DNA from: Hyphomicrobiales bacterium
GTDB taxonomy: Bacteria; Pseudomonadota; Alphaproteobacteria; Rhizobiales; Beijerinckiaceae
Assembly (NCBI GenBank): GCA_930633525.1
Contig: CAKNFP010000002.1
Coordinates: 558,001-622,000 of the forward strand
Reading direction: 5' to 3'
DNA: 64,000 nucleotides
Shown: piece by piece, positions 18,083 through 27,173 of the stretch
Numbering within the stretch: the first letter of the stretch is position 1
Layout: the number at the start of each line of letters is the position of its first letter
Position numbers and translations under genes: made by a program
Notes under the pieces: model-generated
Databases searched by the model: none
Told to the model about the DNA's origin: nothing
The model's input: only the letters and a program-made list of their open reading frames with translations

Positions 18083-19377
18083 TGGTCTTTCAGCTTACGG
18101 TTGATCTTGGCATCGAGGTCCTTGAAGACCGTCTCGAGCGTGTCCGGTGCGAGCAGGGCCTTCTGGACGGCGTCAACGATGTCGCCGGCCGCGATATCCG
18201 CCCAGATGGGCAGCGGCAGGGGATAGGGCTTCGCATTCTCGCCGATCTTCAGGAAGGTCAGAAGCATCGGATCACTCTTGATCTCCGGCTCATTGGCGAG
18301 ATCGCTGCGAATGGGCATCCAGTTCGCAACCTTGGCGCGCTTGATCGACCATTTCGCGTCGGCTTCGAACTTGATGAACTTCCAGGCGGCCTCCGGGTTC
18401 GCGCAATCGGCCGCGATGCTCGTTGACGTCACCGTCTTAAGGGTCGGCGCATTCGGGATCTGATGCGGCGCGGGCGCGACGATGAGCTTGCCCTTGAGCG
18501 CGGGGTTGTCCTCCTCGGCTTTGGCGATCGCCCAGTTGGCGTTGCGCATCGTGGCGATCTTGTTCTGCGCGAACATGACCGTCTGTTCGAGGTAGTTCGT
18601 CGTGGTCGGTGCCGGCGCGGCCAGACCGTCTCGCGCAAGCCCGAGATAGGCCTTGATCGCCTCGAGGCTCTTCGGGTTCTTGGCGAAGGTCGCCTCGGTC
18701 ATGTCGGCGTTGAAGACTTCGCCACCGTTGGAATAGATCCAGCTCAGGAGCACGCGCGTCGTCGTGTCGGTCTTGCCGCCGAGGATAGCTGTCGCCCATT
18801 GGCCATCCTTGGTCAGGGCCTTCGCCCAGGTCCTATAGTCGGCCCAGCTCACCGGAGGCTTCGCGGGATCGAGGCCGGCCGCCTTGACGAGATTCTCGTT
18901 ATAGATCTCCGCATAGATGCCGCCCCAGATCGGCACGCCATAGAGCTTGCCCTGCCAGCGCGCGGCCTTCATCACCTCGTCGCTCCAAGCCTTGCGCCAG
19001 GCCTCCGGCTCGCCGTCCCAGTATTTGTCGAGCGCCATCAGATAGCCGTTATAGGCCGCGGTGGTCAGATCGACCGAGACGAGGCAAGGCGCGCGACGCG
19101 CCTGCGAGGCGGTCACGAATTTCGTCCAGTGATCCTTGCGCGCAACGAGAACGGGTTCGATCTTGATGCCCGGATTGGCCGCCTCGAAGGCAGCGACCAT
19201 CTCCTTCCAGACCGGCTCGAACTGCTTCTCCGTCAAATTGGCTGTCTGCCATTGCAGAACGATCGGCTTATCCGCCGTCTGCGCGATGGCGCCGGTGGCT
19301 CCAAGGAATGCGAGCCCGCCAAGTGCAAGCCCACCCGCGATCCCGGACAAAAGTTTACGGCGCGTCGATTTCAACAT
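18079..19377 (-). CDS. ABC sugar-type substrate-binding protein (family 1)
   Basis: Periplasmic binding protein, 432 residues, with a signal sequence carrying a twin arginine (STRRKLLSGIAGG) and a cleavage region near ATGAIAQTADKP. GGGAGGACAG about 8 bases upstream supports the start. Family features include FEPVWKEMVAAFEAANPGIKIE, a central YNENLVKAAGLDPAKPPVSW, and ANPEAAWKFIKFEAD near residue 320. It lies 27 bases behind the enolase-superfamily gene, suggesting it captures the sugar or sugar acid that the dehydratase consumes (inference). Confidence 0.92.
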   Translation of the reverse strand: MLKSTRRKLLSGIAGGLALGGLAFLGATGAIAQTADKPIVLQWQTANLTEKQFEPVWKEMVAAFEAANPGIKIEPVLVARKDHWTKFVTASQARRAPCLVSVDLTTAAYNGYLMALDKYWDGEPEAWRKAWSDEVMKAARWQGKLYGVPIWGGIYAEIYNENLVKAAGLDPAKPPVSWADYRTWAKALTKDGQWATAILGGKTDTTTRVLLSWIYSNGGEVFNADMTEATFAKNPKSLEAIKAYLGLARDGLAAPAPTTTNYLEQTVMFAQNKIATMRNANWAIAKAEEDNPALKGKLIVAPAPHQIPNAPTLKTVTSTSIAADCANPEAAWKFIKFEADAKWSIKRAKVANWMPIRSDLANEPEIKSDPMLLTFLKIGENAKPYPLPLPIWADIAAGDIVDAVQKALLAPDTLETVFKDLDAKINRKLKDQ

Positions 19378-19404
19378 TAGCTGTCCTCCCTGAATTCTGG
19401 ATTA

Positions 19405-20538
19405 TTAGCGGAACAACGAACCTGGCCGCTCGCCGAGCGGCTGAGGCCTGAAGACGTGGTCCTTGAGCGCCTCGATGTCCGGCTCAAGGCCGAGCCCTGG
19501 CCCCTCGGGCAGGATGAAATGGCCGTCCTCGAACTGGATTGCCGGGCGGCTGACCGCGTCGCGAATGGCGCGCTGCGGCTCCATCTGCTCAAGAATGTAG
19601 AAGTTTGGAATACTGGCCGCGAGATGCATGGAGGCGACTGTGCAGATCGGCCCACCCGGATTATGCGGCGCGACGGGCACGTAATAGGTATCCGCCATGG
19701 CCGCTATGCGCCGCAACTCGGTGAACCCGCCGCCGTGCATGATGTCCGGCTGGATGATCTTGCAGCCGCCCTCCTCCAGCAACTCCCGGAATTCATAGCG
19801 TGACAGCAGACGCTCGCCCGTCGCGATCGGCGTCCTGATATCGCGCTGAAGACGCGCCATCACCTTGGCGTTCTCGAAAGGGATTGGCTCCTCGAACCAG
19901 CCGGGCCTGTACGGCGAGAGGGCCTCATCGAGCATCACCGCCGTGCGCGGCGACAGGAACTCGCTGCATTCGTGGAAGATGTCGACATCCGGTCCCGCCC
20001 CTTCGCGCGCCGCCGCCATCATCTCACGGGCGAGGCGCAGCTCCCGCGCTTCATTGGCGCGCAAGCCGTCGTAGCTGATCAGGCAGCATTTGAAGCCGGT
20101 GAAGCCGCGGCGCACCGCTTCGCGCGCGCCCTCGAAGGCCGCTTCCGGCGTGCGAACGCCGGACAGCCAATGGCTCGCGTAGACACGCAGGCGCTTGCGA
20201 TGCGCCCCACCGAGAAGGCGATGCACCGGGACGCCGAGCCTCTTGCCCTCAAGGTCCCACAGCGCAATGTCGATCCCGCTCAGAGCGCTCGTCAGCGTGG
20301 CCCCGCCGCGCCAGCGCCAGGCATTGTACAGACGATGCCAATGCTGTTCCGGGCCGGCGGGATCCTGGCCGATGAGATGCGGCGCCATCTCCCGTATGGC
20401 CGTTTCCACGGATTCGATCGGCCCATGCAGGGAAGCCTCTCCCCAGCCCGTCAGCCCCTCGTCGGTCGTGATGCGGACGAACAGCCAATTGCACCAATCA
20501 ACCCAGAATTTGAACGTTTCAACTCCCGTTACTTTCAT
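19405..20538 (-). CDS. Enolase-superfamily sugar-acid dehydratase (MR/MLE family, galactonate dehydratase-like)
   Basis: Mandelate racemase/muconate lactonizing enzyme family member, 377 residues from the ATG at 20538; the longer in-frame extension runs through the promoter and is rejected. The N-terminal capping domain includes DEGLTGWGEASLHG. The barrel carries candidate metal ligands at FHECSEF (E190), WFEEP (E216/E217) and ATGERL (E242), with APHNPGGP (H292) as the likely general acid/base, as in galactonate-type dehydratases. A Glu at the first ligand, where Asp is commoner, marks it as a subgroup worth checking. First gene of an operon with a sugar importer, under a probable LacI-controlled promoter. 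Substrate unknown. Confidence 0.85.
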   Translation of the reverse strand: MKVTGVETFKFWVDWCNWLFVRITTDEGLTGWGEASLHGPIESVETAIREMAPHLIGQDPAGPEQHWHRLYNAWRWRGGATLTSALSGIDIALWDLEGKRLGVPVHRLLGGAHRKRLRVYASHWLSGVRTPEAAFEGAREAVRRGFTGFKCCLISYDGLRANEARELRLAREMMAAAREGAGPDVDIFHECSEFLSPRTAVMLDEALSPYRPGWFEEPIPFENAKVMARLQRDIRTPIATGERLLSRYEFRELLEEGGCKIIQPDIMHGGGFTELRRIAAMADTYYVPVAPHNPGGPICTVASMHLAASIPNFYILEQMEPQRAIRDAVSRPAIQFEDGHFILPEGPGLGLEPDIEALKDHVFRPQPLGERPGSLFR

Positions 20539-20573
20539 TTGGCGATGGTCTTCCCGGTTCGTGCGGCTTGTGA

Positions 20574-20587
20574 TTGGAACGTTCCAA
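20574..20587. promoter_or_regulatory. Perfect 14-bp palindrome, candidate LacI-family operator
   Basis: TTGGAACGTTCCAA is a perfect dyad with a central CG, the usual form of LacI/GalR-family operators. It sits directly next to the -10 box of the minus-strand dehydratase promoter, covering the expected start of transcription, and about 170 bases before the divergent LacI gene. Repression of the dehydratase/importer operon by that regulator is the simplest reading. Confidence 0.7.
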
Positions 20588-20616
20588 AGATAAATTGAAA
20601 TCGGAGTGCTCTTCAA
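20588..20616 (-). promoter_or_regulatory. Sigma70-like promoter of the dehydratase/importer operon
   Basis: On the minus strand, TTGAAG (20616-20611) and TTATCT (20593-20588) are 17 bases apart. The palindrome at 20574-20587 follows immediately, so a bound repressor would block open-complex formation. About 50 bases of leader separate this promoter from the start codon at 20538. Confidence 0.6.
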
Positions 20617-20756
20617 GCGAAAACATCGCCGGAGGTATCGCGCCCTCGAATCTGATGGAGTTACAGTGCAGCCCTTGACACTACCCTCCAATGACGGGAG
20701 CGCCGGACATCGCCCGTCCATGCTCCCCAGCCGATCGGGAGCCATTCTTGAACGTG

Positions 20757-21794
20757 ATGCGTAAACCGACCATGCATGACGTCGCGCGCCGGGCGGGCGT
20801 GTCGACGGGCACCGTATCCAATGTCTTGAATGATCCGCAGGTCGTCAGTGCCGACAAGCGTGAGCGGGTCCTCGAAGCCATAGCGCATCTGGGCTATCTG
20901 CGGAACAGCCTGGCGCAGAGCCTGAAAAGTGAGAGCTCTCGCGTGATCGGGCTGTGTGTGCCGCATGCGGCGAGCGCCTATTTCACGAGCTTGATCGACG
21001 CCCTGGAAGACATCGCCTACACGCGCGGCTACGCGATGGTTCAGATCCTCAGCAGACACGATCCGGACATGGAGTATCGACGGGTCGAAACGCTGCTCGC
21101 CCATCGAATCGCCGGCCTGATCATCGTCCCAAGCCAGTCGCCGCAGCGCACTTTCGACCTGCTCCACCGCGCCCGCGTGCCGGCAGTCATGGTCGACCGC
21201 CTCTGGCCGGACGATCGCTTTGACTATGTGACGATGAACAACAGCGAAGCCATGAGGGCGACCGTCGCGGGCCTCATCGCCCGGGGGCATCGCCACATCC
21301 TCTACACCGCGCGCTATCCGGACCTCGTCACCACCCAGCAGCGGATTGCCGCCTTTGAAGCCGCCGGACAAGCCGCCGTTGAGACGACACGCACGACCGT
21401 CCTCGTCAGTGGGGAAGACGAGATCACCTTCGGACCCCGGCTCGTCGCCGCCCTGCGCGCGCCCGACGCGCCGACGGCCGTCATCGCCAGTAACAGCGTG
21501 ATTACCCTCTGGGTTCTCCGCGCCTTCAGGGAGGCGGGTATAATCTACCCCGACGATGTCTCGCTGGTTGCCTTCGACGAGCCGGTTTGGGCTGATGTCA
21601 CGACCCCGCCGCTGTCCATTATCCGACATCCCAGCATCGCGATCGCGGAAACCACTTGGGAGCTTCTCATGGAACGACTGGAGGACAGCCGCAACGCGCA
21701 AGTCACCCCTAAGCCGCGACGGCATGTCCAGCTTCCCGCGACGCTCGAATTCCGTGGCTCAGTCGGAGCGCCCCACGCGGCACCCCATGATTGA
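20757..21794 (+). CDS. LacI family transcriptional regulator
   Basis: LacI-type repressor, 345 residues from ATG 20757. The DNA-binding head is MHDVARRAGVSTGTVSNVLNDP, followed by the hinge region LRNSLAQSLKSESSRVIGLCVP and a periplasmic-binding-protein-like effector domain with VMVDRLWPDDRFDYVTMNN and VSLVAFDEPVWADVTTPPLS. It is divergent from the sugar-acid dehydratase operon, whose promoter carries a perfect palindrome, and is followed on the same strand by an aldose-epimerase-like gene. The inducer is probably the imported sugar or sugar acid (inference). Confidence 0.92.
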   Translation: MRKPTMHDVARRAGVSTGTVSNVLNDPQVVSADKRERVLEAIAHLGYLRNSLAQSLKSESSRVIGLCVPHAASAYFTSLIDALEDIAYTRGYAMVQILSRHDPDMEYRRVETLLAHRIAGLIIVPSQSPQRTFDLLHRARVPAVMVDRLWPDDRFDYVTMNNSEAMRATVAGLIARGHRHILYTARYPDLVTTQQRIAAFEAAGQAAVETTRTTVLVSGEDEITFGPRLVAALRAPDAPTAVIASNSVITLWVLRAFREAGIIYPDDVSLVAFDEPVWADVTTPPLSIIRHPSIAIAETTWELLMERLEDSRNAQVTPKPRRHVQLPATLEFRGSVGAPHAAPHD

Positions 21795-21901
21795 TGCCCC
21801 ATGCCCCGTGTTATGCCTGCGGCATGCCTCGACGCGCGTCGCTCTTTGCGTATTAGATGGCCGGCCCGGAACAGCCGGGCCGCGACGCACCCGGTGGACC
21901 C

Positions 21902-22798
21902 ATGCCCGCATCGACTGCCCCCCAATCCCCCTCGCTCATTCACATCGCAAGCCACGGCTATAGCGCCAGCGTCAATCCCGCCGGCGCCGAACTGATGAGC
22001 CTCGATCATGATGGCAGGCCGCTCCTCTGGCCGGGCGACGTCAACAGCTGGGCAGAACGTGCGCCAGTCCTGTTTCCGACCATCGGCCTCGTCACCAACG
22101 GCGAAATCCACGTCGGGGGCCGCGCCTATCCCATGCCGCCCCACGGCTTCGCCAAGCGCTCGATCTTTACCGTGACCGCAAGCGAGCCGGACCGTTGCAG
22201 CCTTACGCTCGAAGCGACCTCCGCCACCCGCGAGCACTATCCCTTCGCTTTCGACTTGAAGCTGGATTACGGCCTCGGCGCTGATGGCCTGCGTATTGCC
22301 GCGACGATCACCAATCCCGGTAGCGAAACCCTGCCCGCGAGCTTTGGCTTCCATCCCGGTTTTCGCTGGCCGCTGGAACCTGGGGTCCCGAAGTCGTCCT
22401 ACAGAATCAGCTTCGACGACGATCGTCGCATTACGACCAAACGTCCCGTGCAGGGCTTCTTCACTGAGGAGAGTGCGGCCGTCGATCTGCCGAATGGCCA
22501 TCTCGACCTCGATGATGACCTCTTCGTGGGCGGCGGCCTTTTCCTTGTCGGGCCGAAGAGCTCTCAGGTTCGATTTGGTTCACCTGCCGGCAAACTGGCG
22601 CTGACGGTCGCCCACGAGAATTGCCCCGATGTTATGTTGTGGATGAAGCCGGGTGCGGAATTTCTCTGTATCGAGCCATGGCATGGCCAGCCGGATCCGG
22701 CCGGCTTTGCCGACGAGTTCAGCCGCAAGCCGGGCCTCGCGCGCATTCCTCCGGGACAATCCATTGTCGTCGCAATGTCGGTCGGCGTGGATAGCTAA
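21902..22798 (+). CDS. Aldose 1-epimerase family protein
   Basis: Galactose mutarotase-like protein, 298 residues from the ATG at 21902 (an upstream start at 21857 adds 15 unconvincing residues). Recognisable blocks are LIHIASHGYSASVNPAGAELMSL, PVLFPTIGLVTNGEIHVGGRAYPMPPHGFAK (the HGFA catalytic His region near residue 82), PASFGFHPGFRWPL near 165 and CIEPWHGQPD near 260. These match the LacX/YeaD-like aldose-epimerase subgroup. It lies 107 bases downstream of the LacI gene on the same strand and probably interconverts anomers of the sugar handled by this locus. Confidence 0.85.
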   Translation: MPASTAPQSPSLIHIASHGYSASVNPAGAELMSLDHDGRPLLWPGDVNSWAERAPVLFPTIGLVTNGEIHVGGRAYPMPPHGFAKRSIFTVTASEPDRCSLTLEATSATREHYPFAFDLKLDYGLGADGLRIAATITNPGSETLPASFGFHPGFRWPLEPGVPKSSYRISFDDDRRITTKRPVQGFFTEESAAVDLPNGHLDLDDDLFVGGGLFLVGPKSSQVRFGSPAGKLALTVAHENCPDVMLWMKPGAEFLCIEPWHGQPDPAGFADEFSRKPGLARIPPGQSIVVAMSVGVDS

Positions 22799-23029
22799 AG
22801 CCAACTAAATGGTGCCCGCAGGATCATGAGGGCCTGCAGCGGACCGCGATCGAAGACGGTCTGGGCGCCCGGGCTCGTTTGTGTCCGGCTGCGCGAATGT
22901 CGCTCGCCCGGGTCGTCTTTCTGCTTCACCCTGCCCCGGTGGGGACACGGGCAAACCCGATAGCGCGCGCCCTGGACTGCGTGCATCATGACAAGGCCGT
23001 CCAAGACAACCCAAAGGTCGTCATTGGCA

Positions 23030-23062
23030 ATTGGCAGGAAGCATGATCGCACCTTATCTATG
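23030..23062 (+). promoter_or_regulatory. Candidate heat-shock (sigma32-type) promoter
   Basis: CTTATCTATGG (23053-23063) matches the alphaproteobacterial sigma32 -10 form (CYTATnT...G). ATTG at 23030-23033 is a one-mismatch -35 (CTTG) 19 bases upstream, slightly longer than the usual 17-18. It lies about 35 bases before the small heat-shock gene start. The fit is reasonable but not decisive. Confidence 0.4.
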
Positions 23063-23095
23063 GACGTGGCGAACAAGTGTTGCGGAGACCGAGTA

Positions 23096-23509
23096 ATGAA
23101 GAACCGGGACCTGAAGGCCTGGATGTGGTCCGATGCCGTTGAAATGCTGGCACGGGCCGAGCGCATGCATCGGGATTTGTTTCGCCCCACCGCCACTACG
23201 GGGCGGACGGCAACCCCCCAGTGGGAACCTCCTGTCGATGTCCTTGAGACTGACCATGAGCTGCGCGTGCTAGCTGCTCTGCCGGGCGTCGATCCCGACC
23301 ACATCCAGGTGTCCATCACGGGCGGGGTTCTCATTATCGCGGGAGAGCGCGTCCTGCCGCCGGAACTGAGAACGGCGACCATTCATCGCCTCGAACTGCC
23401 GCAAGGCCGGTTCGAACGGCAACTCCAGCTTCCCACAGGCCGCTATGAGGTCGGCAGACCGTCCGTGATCAACGGTTGCCTCCTCGTCGTGCTGCGTAAG
23501 CTTGTCTGA
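23096..23509 (+). CDS. Small heat-shock protein, Hsp20/alpha-crystallin family
   Basis: Small heat-shock chaperone, 137 residues from the ATG at 23096, with GGAG 8 bases upstream. The alpha-crystallin domain starts at PPVDVLETDHELRVLAALPGVDPDHIQVSI (core VDVLETDHEL near residue 44) and ends in FERQLQLPTGRYEVGRPSVINGCLLVVLRK, with the conserved G-x-L motif (NGCLLVV) near the end. There is a short N-terminal arm and virtually no C-terminal extension; the I-x-I tail motif is missing, which may limit oligomer size. It is followed 13 bases later by a lon gene, forming a heat-shock pair. Confidence 0.88.
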   Translation: MKNRDLKAWMWSDAVEMLARAERMHRDLFRPTATTGRTATPQWEPPVDVLETDHELRVLAALPGVDPDHIQVSITGGVLIIAGERVLPPELRTATIHRLELPQGRFERQLQLPTGRYEVGRPSVINGCLLVVLRKLV

Positions 23510-23522
23510 TCAGGGCCCCGCC

Positions 23523-25946
23523 ATGATGCTCAAGAACCTGCCTCTTTTTGCCGCCGACGCTGGTGGAGCCCCCAGCGCCGACACCGCCGCAACCCAGCGC
23601 CCGAGCGAACTTCCACAGGACGCGCTGCTGATCGTGCCCGTGCGCAATTTTGTTCTGTTCCCTGGCGTCGTCATGCCCATCGTCGGGGGCCGGCCCACGT
23701 CGGTTGCAGCGGCGCAGCAAGCCGTGCGTGAAGGGCGTCAGATCGGCGTGTTGATGCAACGCGATCCCGAAGCCGAGCCCTCCCCGCTCGGCCTTCACCG
23801 GATGGGGGTCATCGCGAATATTCTCCGCTTCGTGACCGCGCCTGATGGCTCGCATCATCTGATCTGCCAAGGTGATGGCCGATTCTACGTCGAGGAGTTC
23901 ATCAAGGAAACGCCCTTCCTGGCAGCCCGCATCCGCCGTATCGAGGAGCCGGAAGGCAACAGCTCCGACATCGAGGCGCGCTTCCTGCATCTGCAGGGGC
24001 AGGCAACAGAGGCCCTGCAACTCCTGCCGCAGGCACCCCAGGAATTGCTGGCGGCGGTGCAGGGAGCCACATCGGCCTCCGCGCTGACGGATCTCATAGC
24101 GGCCTATATCGACATCACTCCCAACGACAAGCAGGATATCCTCGAGACCGTGGACCTCCATGCCCGCATGGACAAGGTCGCGAAGATCCTTGCCAAGCGC
24201 ATCGAAGTGCTGCGCCTCTCCCAGGAGATTGGGCGGCAAACCAAGGCCTCCCTCGACGAGCGCCAACGCGAGGTGCTCCTGCGCGAGCAGATGGCGGCCA
24301 TCCAGCGCGAACTCGGCGAGGGTGACGGCAAGGCGCAGGAGGTGGCAGAACTCACGGAGGCCATCACCAAGGCCAAAATGCCGCCGGACGTCGACCAGGC
24401 TGCCCGCAAGGAATTGCGCAGGCTGGAGCGCATGCCCGATGCCTCCGCCGAATACGGCATGATCCGTACTTATCTCGATTGGCTGATCGAGCTGCCCTGG
24501 GCCCTGCCCGAGGAAAAGCCGATCGACATTGCCCAGGCCCGGCGCATCCTCGACGAGGATCACTTCGGCCTCGACAAGATCAAGACGCGCATCGTCGAGT
24601 ATCTCGCGGTGCGCAAGCTCGCGCCGCAGGGCAAGGCACCGATCCTGTGCTTCGCGGGCCCTCCCGGCGTCGGCAAGACCTCTCTCGGCCAGTCCATCGC
24701 GCGGGCAATGGGGCGCCAGTTCGGACGCGTCAGCCTCGGTGGCGTACATGACGAGGCTGAGATCCGCGGCCACCGCCGCACCTATGTCGGCGCCCTGCCC
24801 GGCAATATCATCCAGGCTATCCGCAAGGCGGGTTCACGCGATTGCGTGCTGATGCTCGACGAAATCGACAAGATGGGAGCCGGCATCCAGGGCGACCCCT
24901 TTGCCGCGATGCTGGAGGTGCTCGACCCCGAGCAGAACAGCACGTTCCGGGACAATTATCTCGGCGTGCCGTTCGATCTGTCGCGTGTGGTGTTCATCGC
25001 CACCGCCAACATGCTCGACACGATCCCCGGGCCATTGCGCGATCGCATGGAGATCATCACGCTCTCCGGCTATACGGACAGCGAAAAGCTGGAGATCGCC
25101 AAGCGCTATCTCGTCCGCCGGCAATTGGAAGCCAACGGCCTCAGGCCCGATCAGGCTGAGATCGACGACGCGGCGCTGATGGCGATCATCCGGAACTACA
25201 CACGTGAATCAGGCGTGCGGAACCTCGAGCGCGAGGTCGGCAGGGCTCTCCGGCATATTGCCGTCGGCATTGCCGAGGGCAAGGCCAGCCACAGACATAT
25301 CGGCCTCGATCAGCTCGACGACCTGCTTGGCCCACCGCGTTTCGAAGACGAGGTCGCGATGCGCGTCAGTGTACCTGGCGTCGCGACGGGCCTCGCCTGG
25401 ACACCCGTCGGCGGTGATATCCTGTTCATAGAGGCCACGCGGACGCCCGGTGGTGGGCGGCTCATCCTCACCGGCCAGCTGGGAGAGGTGATGCGCGAGA
25501 GCGCCCAGGCCGCGCTTAGCCTGGTCAAGAGCAGGGCCCGGGATGTCGGTATCGATCCCGCGTTGTTCGAGCGGAACGACATCCACATCCACGTCCCGGC
25601 GGGCGCAACGCCCAAGGATGGACCGAGCGCCGGCGTCGCCATGTTCACGGCGCTCGTATCCGCCCTGACAGGACGCACCGTGCGCAGCGACACGGCCATG
25701 ACGGGCGAGATCAGTCTGCGCGGTCTCGTCCTCCCCGTCGGCGGCATCAAGGAGAAGGTGGTGGCTGCGGCACGCGCTGGCCTTAAGCGCGTCCTCCTGC
25801 CCGCCCGCAATCGCCGTGATTTCGAGGATATTCCGGAGGATGCGCGCAAGCGCCTTGAGTTCGTCTGGCTGGAGCGCGTGGATGACGCAATAGCTCAAGC
25901 CCTCGAGCCCGCAACGGAAATCAAGGAAACCGCTCCCGCGCAATAG
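23523..25946 (+). CDS. lon: ATP-dependent protease Lon
   Basis: Lon protease, about 807 residues from ATG 23523 (an in-frame TTG at 23502 would overlap the hsp20 stop). Domains in order: N-terminal LAN/substrate-binding domain (LLIVPVRNFVLFPGVVMPI), coiled-coil linker, AAA+ module with Walker A GPPGVGKTS near residue 378, Walker B LMLDEIDKMG, and the serine protease domain with catalytic Ser in DGPSAGVAM (about residue 702) and Lys in GGIKEKVVAA about 43 residues later. All catalytic residues are present. Coupling to hsp20, rather than to clpX as for the usual alphaproteobacterial housekeeping lon, suggests a second, stress-induced copy. Confidence 0.95.
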   Translation: MMLKNLPLFAADAGGAPSADTAATQRPSELPQDALLIVPVRNFVLFPGVVMPIVGGRPTSVAAAQQAVREGRQIGVLMQRDPEAEPSPLGLHRMGVIANILRFVTAPDGSHHLICQGDGRFYVEEFIKETPFLAARIRRIEEPEGNSSDIEARFLHLQGQATEALQLLPQAPQELLAAVQGATSASALTDLIAAYIDITPNDKQDILETVDLHARMDKVAKILAKRIEVLRLSQEIGRQTKASLDERQREVLLREQMAAIQRELGEGDGKAQEVAELTEAITKAKMPPDVDQAARKELRRLERMPDASAEYGMIRTYLDWLIELPWALPEEKPIDIAQARRILDEDHFGLDKIKTRIVEYLAVRKLAPQGKAPILCFAGPPGVGKTSLGQSIARAMGRQFGRVSLGGVHDEAEIRGHRRTYVGALPGNIIQAIRKAGSRDCVLMLDEIDKMGAGIQGDPFAAMLEVLDPEQNSTFRDNYLGVPFDLSRVVFIATANMLDTIPGPLRDRMEIITLSGYTDSEKLEIAKRYLVRRQLEANGLRPDQAEIDDAALMAIIRNYTRESGVRNLEREVGRALRHIAVGIAEGKASHRHIGLDQLDDLLGPPRFEDEVAMRVSVPGVATGLAWTPVGGDILFIEATRTPGGGRLILTGQLGEVMRESAQAALSLVKSRARDVGIDPALFERNDIHIHVPAGATPKDGPSAGVAMFTALVSALTGRTVRSDTAMTGEISLRGLVLPVGGIKEKVVAAARAGLKRVLLPARNRRDFEDIPEDARKRLEFVWLERVDDAIAQALEPATEIKETAPAQ

Positions 25947-25972
25947 TTGCGCTTATTCGACAAGCCGTTTGG

Positions 25973-26003
25973 ACCGATCGCCCGCTTTCGGCGGGCGATC
26001 GGT
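25973..26003 (+). terminator. Strong hairpin terminator after lon
   Basis: ACCGATCGCCCGC (25973-25985) and GCGGGCGATCGGT (25991-26003) form a perfect 13-bp stem around TTTCG, 26 bases after the lon stop. There is no long T-run downstream, but the stem is very stable and lies where the transcription unit should end. Confidence 0.7.
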
Positions 26004-26246
26004 GCGTTCGCGTACAAAAATCCTTGGCAGCCCCTTGCAGGTGCTGTGGCGCACAACGTGACACCAAATCAGCCCATTTTACCAAATTCGACGTAAAATC
26101 TGCCTGTCCGCGGCTGGCGCCGGACAGACTTGGCGAGTACGGTCCGGCTCCGATTTTCCTGAGCTAGAATCAGCGCCATAGGGGTGAGGTTCGTGTCCCG
26201 CCCTGCTCAGGCGAGGTCCTGGCCTTCCCGCTCCAAAGTCTCCACG

Positions 26247-27173
26247 ATGCAGCCCGTCATTTCCATTTCCCACTTGTCCAAGGTCTATGCCTCGGGGTTC
26301 CAGGCCCTCAACGGCATTGATCTCGTCATCAACAAGGGCGAAATCTTCGCCCTGCTCGGTCCCAATGGCGCCGGCAAGACGACCCTGATCAGCATCATCT
26401 GTGGCATCGTCAGCCCGAGTGAGGGCACGATCCTCGCCGACGGCCACGATATCACGGTGGATTTCCGTGCTGCCCGTTCCAAGATAGGCCTCGTTCCGCA
26501 GGAACTGACCACAGATGCCTTCGAGACGGTATGGGCAACCGTGAACTTCAGCCGGGGGCTCTTCGGCAAGCCATCCAATCCGCCCTATATCGAGAAGATC
26601 CTGCGTGACCTGTCGTTATGGGACAAGCGCAACAGCCCCATCCGGACGCTATCCGGCGGCATGAAGCGCCGTGTGATGATCGCCAAGGCGCTGTCGCATG
26701 AACCGCAGATCCTTTTCCTCGACGAACCAACCGCCGGTGTCGATGTCGAACTCCGCCGTGACATGTGGGATGTGGTGCGGACACTGCGGGAGAACGGCGT
26801 CACCATCATCCTTACAACACACTATATCGAGGAAGCCGAGGAGATGGCCGATCGTATCGGCGTCATCGACAAAGGGCGAATCATTCTCGTGGAAGACAAG
26901 AGCGAGTTGATGCGCAAGCTCGGTCAGAAACGGCTGACCATTTTGTTGCAGAAAAAACTTGATCATATTCCGCAAGCGCTTGATGTTTACGGCCTTGAGC
27001 TCGCGGCAGATGGGCACGAGCTTATCTATACCTATGACACGCAAGGCGAGCGCACCGGAATTACGGATCTCCTGGGCGCGCTCAGCCGCGCGGACGTCGC
27101 CTTCAAGGATCTTCAGACGACCCAAAGCTCTCTCGAGGAGATATTCGTCAATCTCGTGAGGAACGGCGCATGA
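26247..27173 (+). CDS. ABC-2 type exporter ATP-binding protein (YadG-like)
   Basis: ATPase of an ABC-2 exporter, 308 residues from ATG 26247, chosen by homology since the Shine-Dalgarno is weak; in-frame GTG codons at 26184 and 26193, after GGTGAGG, are alternatives. Walker [10 protein letters not shown] near residue 38, signature [15 protein letters not shown] near 137, Walker [13 protein letters not shown] near 157 and the H-loop [12 protein letters not shown] are intact. The C-terminal 80 residues form the accessory region common in YadG/CcmA-like exporters. It overlaps the permease gene by 4 bases. The exported substrate is unknown. Confidence 0.9.
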   Translation: MQPVISISHLSKVYASGFQALNGIDLVINKGEIFALLGPNGAGKTTLISIICGIVSPSEGTILADGHDITVDFRAARSKIGLVPQELTTDAFETVWATVNFSRGLFGKPSNPPYIEKILRDLSLWDKRNSPIRTLSGGMKRRVMIAKALSHEPQILFLDEPTAGVDVELRRDMWDVVRTLRENGVTIILTTHYIEEAEEMADRIGVIDKGRIILVEDKSELMRKLGQKRLTILLQKKLDHIPQALDVYGLELAADGHELIYTYDTQGERTGITDLLGALSRADVAFKDLQTTQSSLEEIFVNLVRNGA

